From: JBGSUZ01 sp964404895 | GTDB taxonomy: Bacteria > Bacillota > Clostridia > Peptostreptococcales > Acidaminobacteraceae | Reading direction: 5' to 3' | Assembly (NCBI GenBank): GCA_964404895.1 | Contig: CAYOLV010000001.1 | Location: 434,001 to 498,000, forward strand | DNA length: 64,000 nucleotides | Shown: piece after piece, positions 63,135 through 64,000 of the stretch | Numbering within the stretch: position 1 is the first letter of the stretch | How the letters are laid out: each line of letters starts with the position of its first letter | Position numbers and translations under genes: made by a program | The notes under the pieces: model-generated | The model's database searches: none | What the model saw: only the letters and a program-made list of their open reading frames with translations | What the model was told of the DNA's origin: nothing

Positions 63135-64000
63135 TTACTTTTTAGGTGGAATTGCTTTACTCATTTTCATCTCAATTTGTTTTCTGAACAACAACTTTAA
63201 AATTTGGTCACAGACATGAGGCTGAACGTCTAGGAAGGCAAAGTTGAACAAATAAGTTTTTCTCGTTTTATAATACTTGACCACTCTCAGATTCAGCAGT
63301 TCGTCCACTTCTAGTTCTCCAAGTTTTTCTTTTACAGCCAATCGAATAGTACCCAGAGGAGCCCCGGTGATTTCTTTAAAATGTTCGTTATTCACCTCTA
63401 GAATGACCGTATTTCCACCTAATTTGACATAAGAAACAGGGACAATGGCATTGTCTAAAATAAGGGTGGTATGACCACTCCAAGCCAGTGAAAAATATTT
63501 ATCTGAAGGCAGGTAGACAAAATTAGTTAAAAAGAATTTATCGTCTAAAACGCCATACACATCACACGAAAACTCAATGAACTCATTCTGTTTAAAGAAG
63601 CTTAGGGTACAGCGATGAATGTCCTTGATATAATAATGGCCAATATGTTCCTCTGCTTCATGAAGTAAGAACTTTCCTTTTTGCTTGCTGACGATTAAAT
63701 TGCCTGTGAAGGATTTAACGTCTCGGATATTTTTATGGAAGAAACTGATTGAGACGTAGGGAATAAAATCAACGTCATTAAGGGCTTCAGCAGGAATGAA
63801 TTTGTGTTCTTCCAAGATTCGAATCATTACTTTGGAAACATCAGGATCAAATAGCGTTCCACTATCTTTTGAAAGCTCATGAATGACATCGCTGAGAACC
63901 ATGGCAGGTCTGTAAGAACGTTGTGACAACATGGCGTCAACACTGTCGGCTACGCTGAGGATACGGCTGAGCAGGGAAATCTCTTCTTTTTTCAGTCCAC
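63135..64000 (-). CDS. HD-GYP domain protein with unrecognised C-terminal domain (5' partial)
   Basis: The minus-strand frame is open to the window edge (from 63998), with GLKKEEISLLSRILSVADSV and then DAMLSQRSYRPA, the end of an HD-GYP domain. The visible part has 288 residues. The HD-GYP end (to about residue 60) is followed by about 220 residues I do not recognise; the beta-rich parts and the C-terminal QILKLLFRKQIE suggest a PilZ-like barrel, but the canonical RxxxR motif is not evident. It could sense cyclic di-GMP. The N-terminal domain and start are outside the window. Confidence 0.75.
   Translation of the reverse strand, partial: GLKKEEISLLSRILSVADSVDAMLSQRSYRPAMVLSDVIHELSKDSGTLFDPDVSKVMIRILEEHKFIPAEALNDVDFIPYVSISFFHKNIRDVKSFTGNLIVSKQKGKFLLHEAEEHIGHYYIKDIHRCTLSFFKQNEFIEFSCDVYGVLDDKFFLTNFVYLPSDKYFSLAWSGHTTLILDNAIVPVSYVKLGGNTVILEVNNEHFKEITGAPLGTIRLAVKEKLGELEVDELLNLRVVKYYKTRKTYLFNFAFLDVQPHVCDQILKLLFRKQIEMKMSKAIPPKK

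Overview
The window looks like a chromosomal segment of a low-GC, motile or surface-sensing Clostridia-type Firmicute that is probably anaerobic. The evidence is AGGAGG-type ribosome sites, TTG starts, a T-box leader, a CIRCE element, a Na+-type N-ATPase next to a V-type ATPase, an EFR1-type ferredoxin, and CD3072/CD3073-like genes related to those of Clostridioides. A genus cannot be fixed from the sequence alone; a Fusibacter- or Acidaminobacter-like bacterium is a guess. I found no rRNA, tRNA, CRISPR array, insertion sequence or prophage. No gene-free stretch exceeds about 300 bases except the leuA leader, which is occupied by a T-box.

Layout. 1-4.8 kb: the end of a V-type ATPase operon (A, B, D) followed closely by a FliB-type lysine methylase. 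4.8-8.5 kb: an ABC exporter with a cyclic-nucleotide-binding-type tail, a small unknown protein and a flavodoxin/ferredoxin fusion. 8.5-10.8 kb (minus): 2-isopropylmalate synthase fused to a complete AraC-type DNA-binding domain, behind a leucine T-box. 10.9-18.1 kb: RarD, glycerate kinase with a membrane protein, pirin, a Rieske oxygenase-like protein, an alkyltransferase-like protein and a GNAT/serine-hydrolase fusion. 18.2-24.9 kb: a MarR-led run with FtsH, a CDF metal transporter, two MFS transporters and a methyltransferase. 25-29.8 kb: a giant hybrid histidine kinase. 29.9-36.4 kb: UvsE with a DUF1722-like tail, TldD/TldE, an MBL hydrolase, an FAD oxidoreductase and CIRCE-controlled Hsp20.

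36.5-43.2 kb: a TudS-like protein with an ECF S component behind a possible attenuator, a DMT transporter, an HD-GYP protein, a TetR regulator divergent from a membrane protein, and glutathione peroxidase. 43.3-49.5 kb: a DUF523-DUF1722 protein with an ABC-2 type transporter, Xaa-Pro peptidase, a NifX-like protein and a DUF4438 protein. 49.6-50.7 kb: a diguanylate cyclase. 50.7-57.3 kb (minus): a complete N-ATPase operon in the order atpDCQRBEFAG, with atpF split by a frameshift at a run of seven A. 57.4-64 kb: a REC-HD-GYP regulator overlapping a second giant hybrid kinase, paralogous to the first, and a partial HD-GYP protein at the edge.

Themes. Two rotary ATPases of different type are within 57 kb. 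Cyclic-di-GMP and phosphorelay signalling is dense (one GGDEF, three HD-GYP, two hybrid kinases). Two DUF523/TudS-like iron-sulfur proteins and two copies of a DUF1722-like domain occur, one fused to a UV endonuclease. The most novel items are the LeuA-AraC fusion under T-box control, the UvsE-DUF1722 fusion, and the split b/delta subunit of the N-ATPase.
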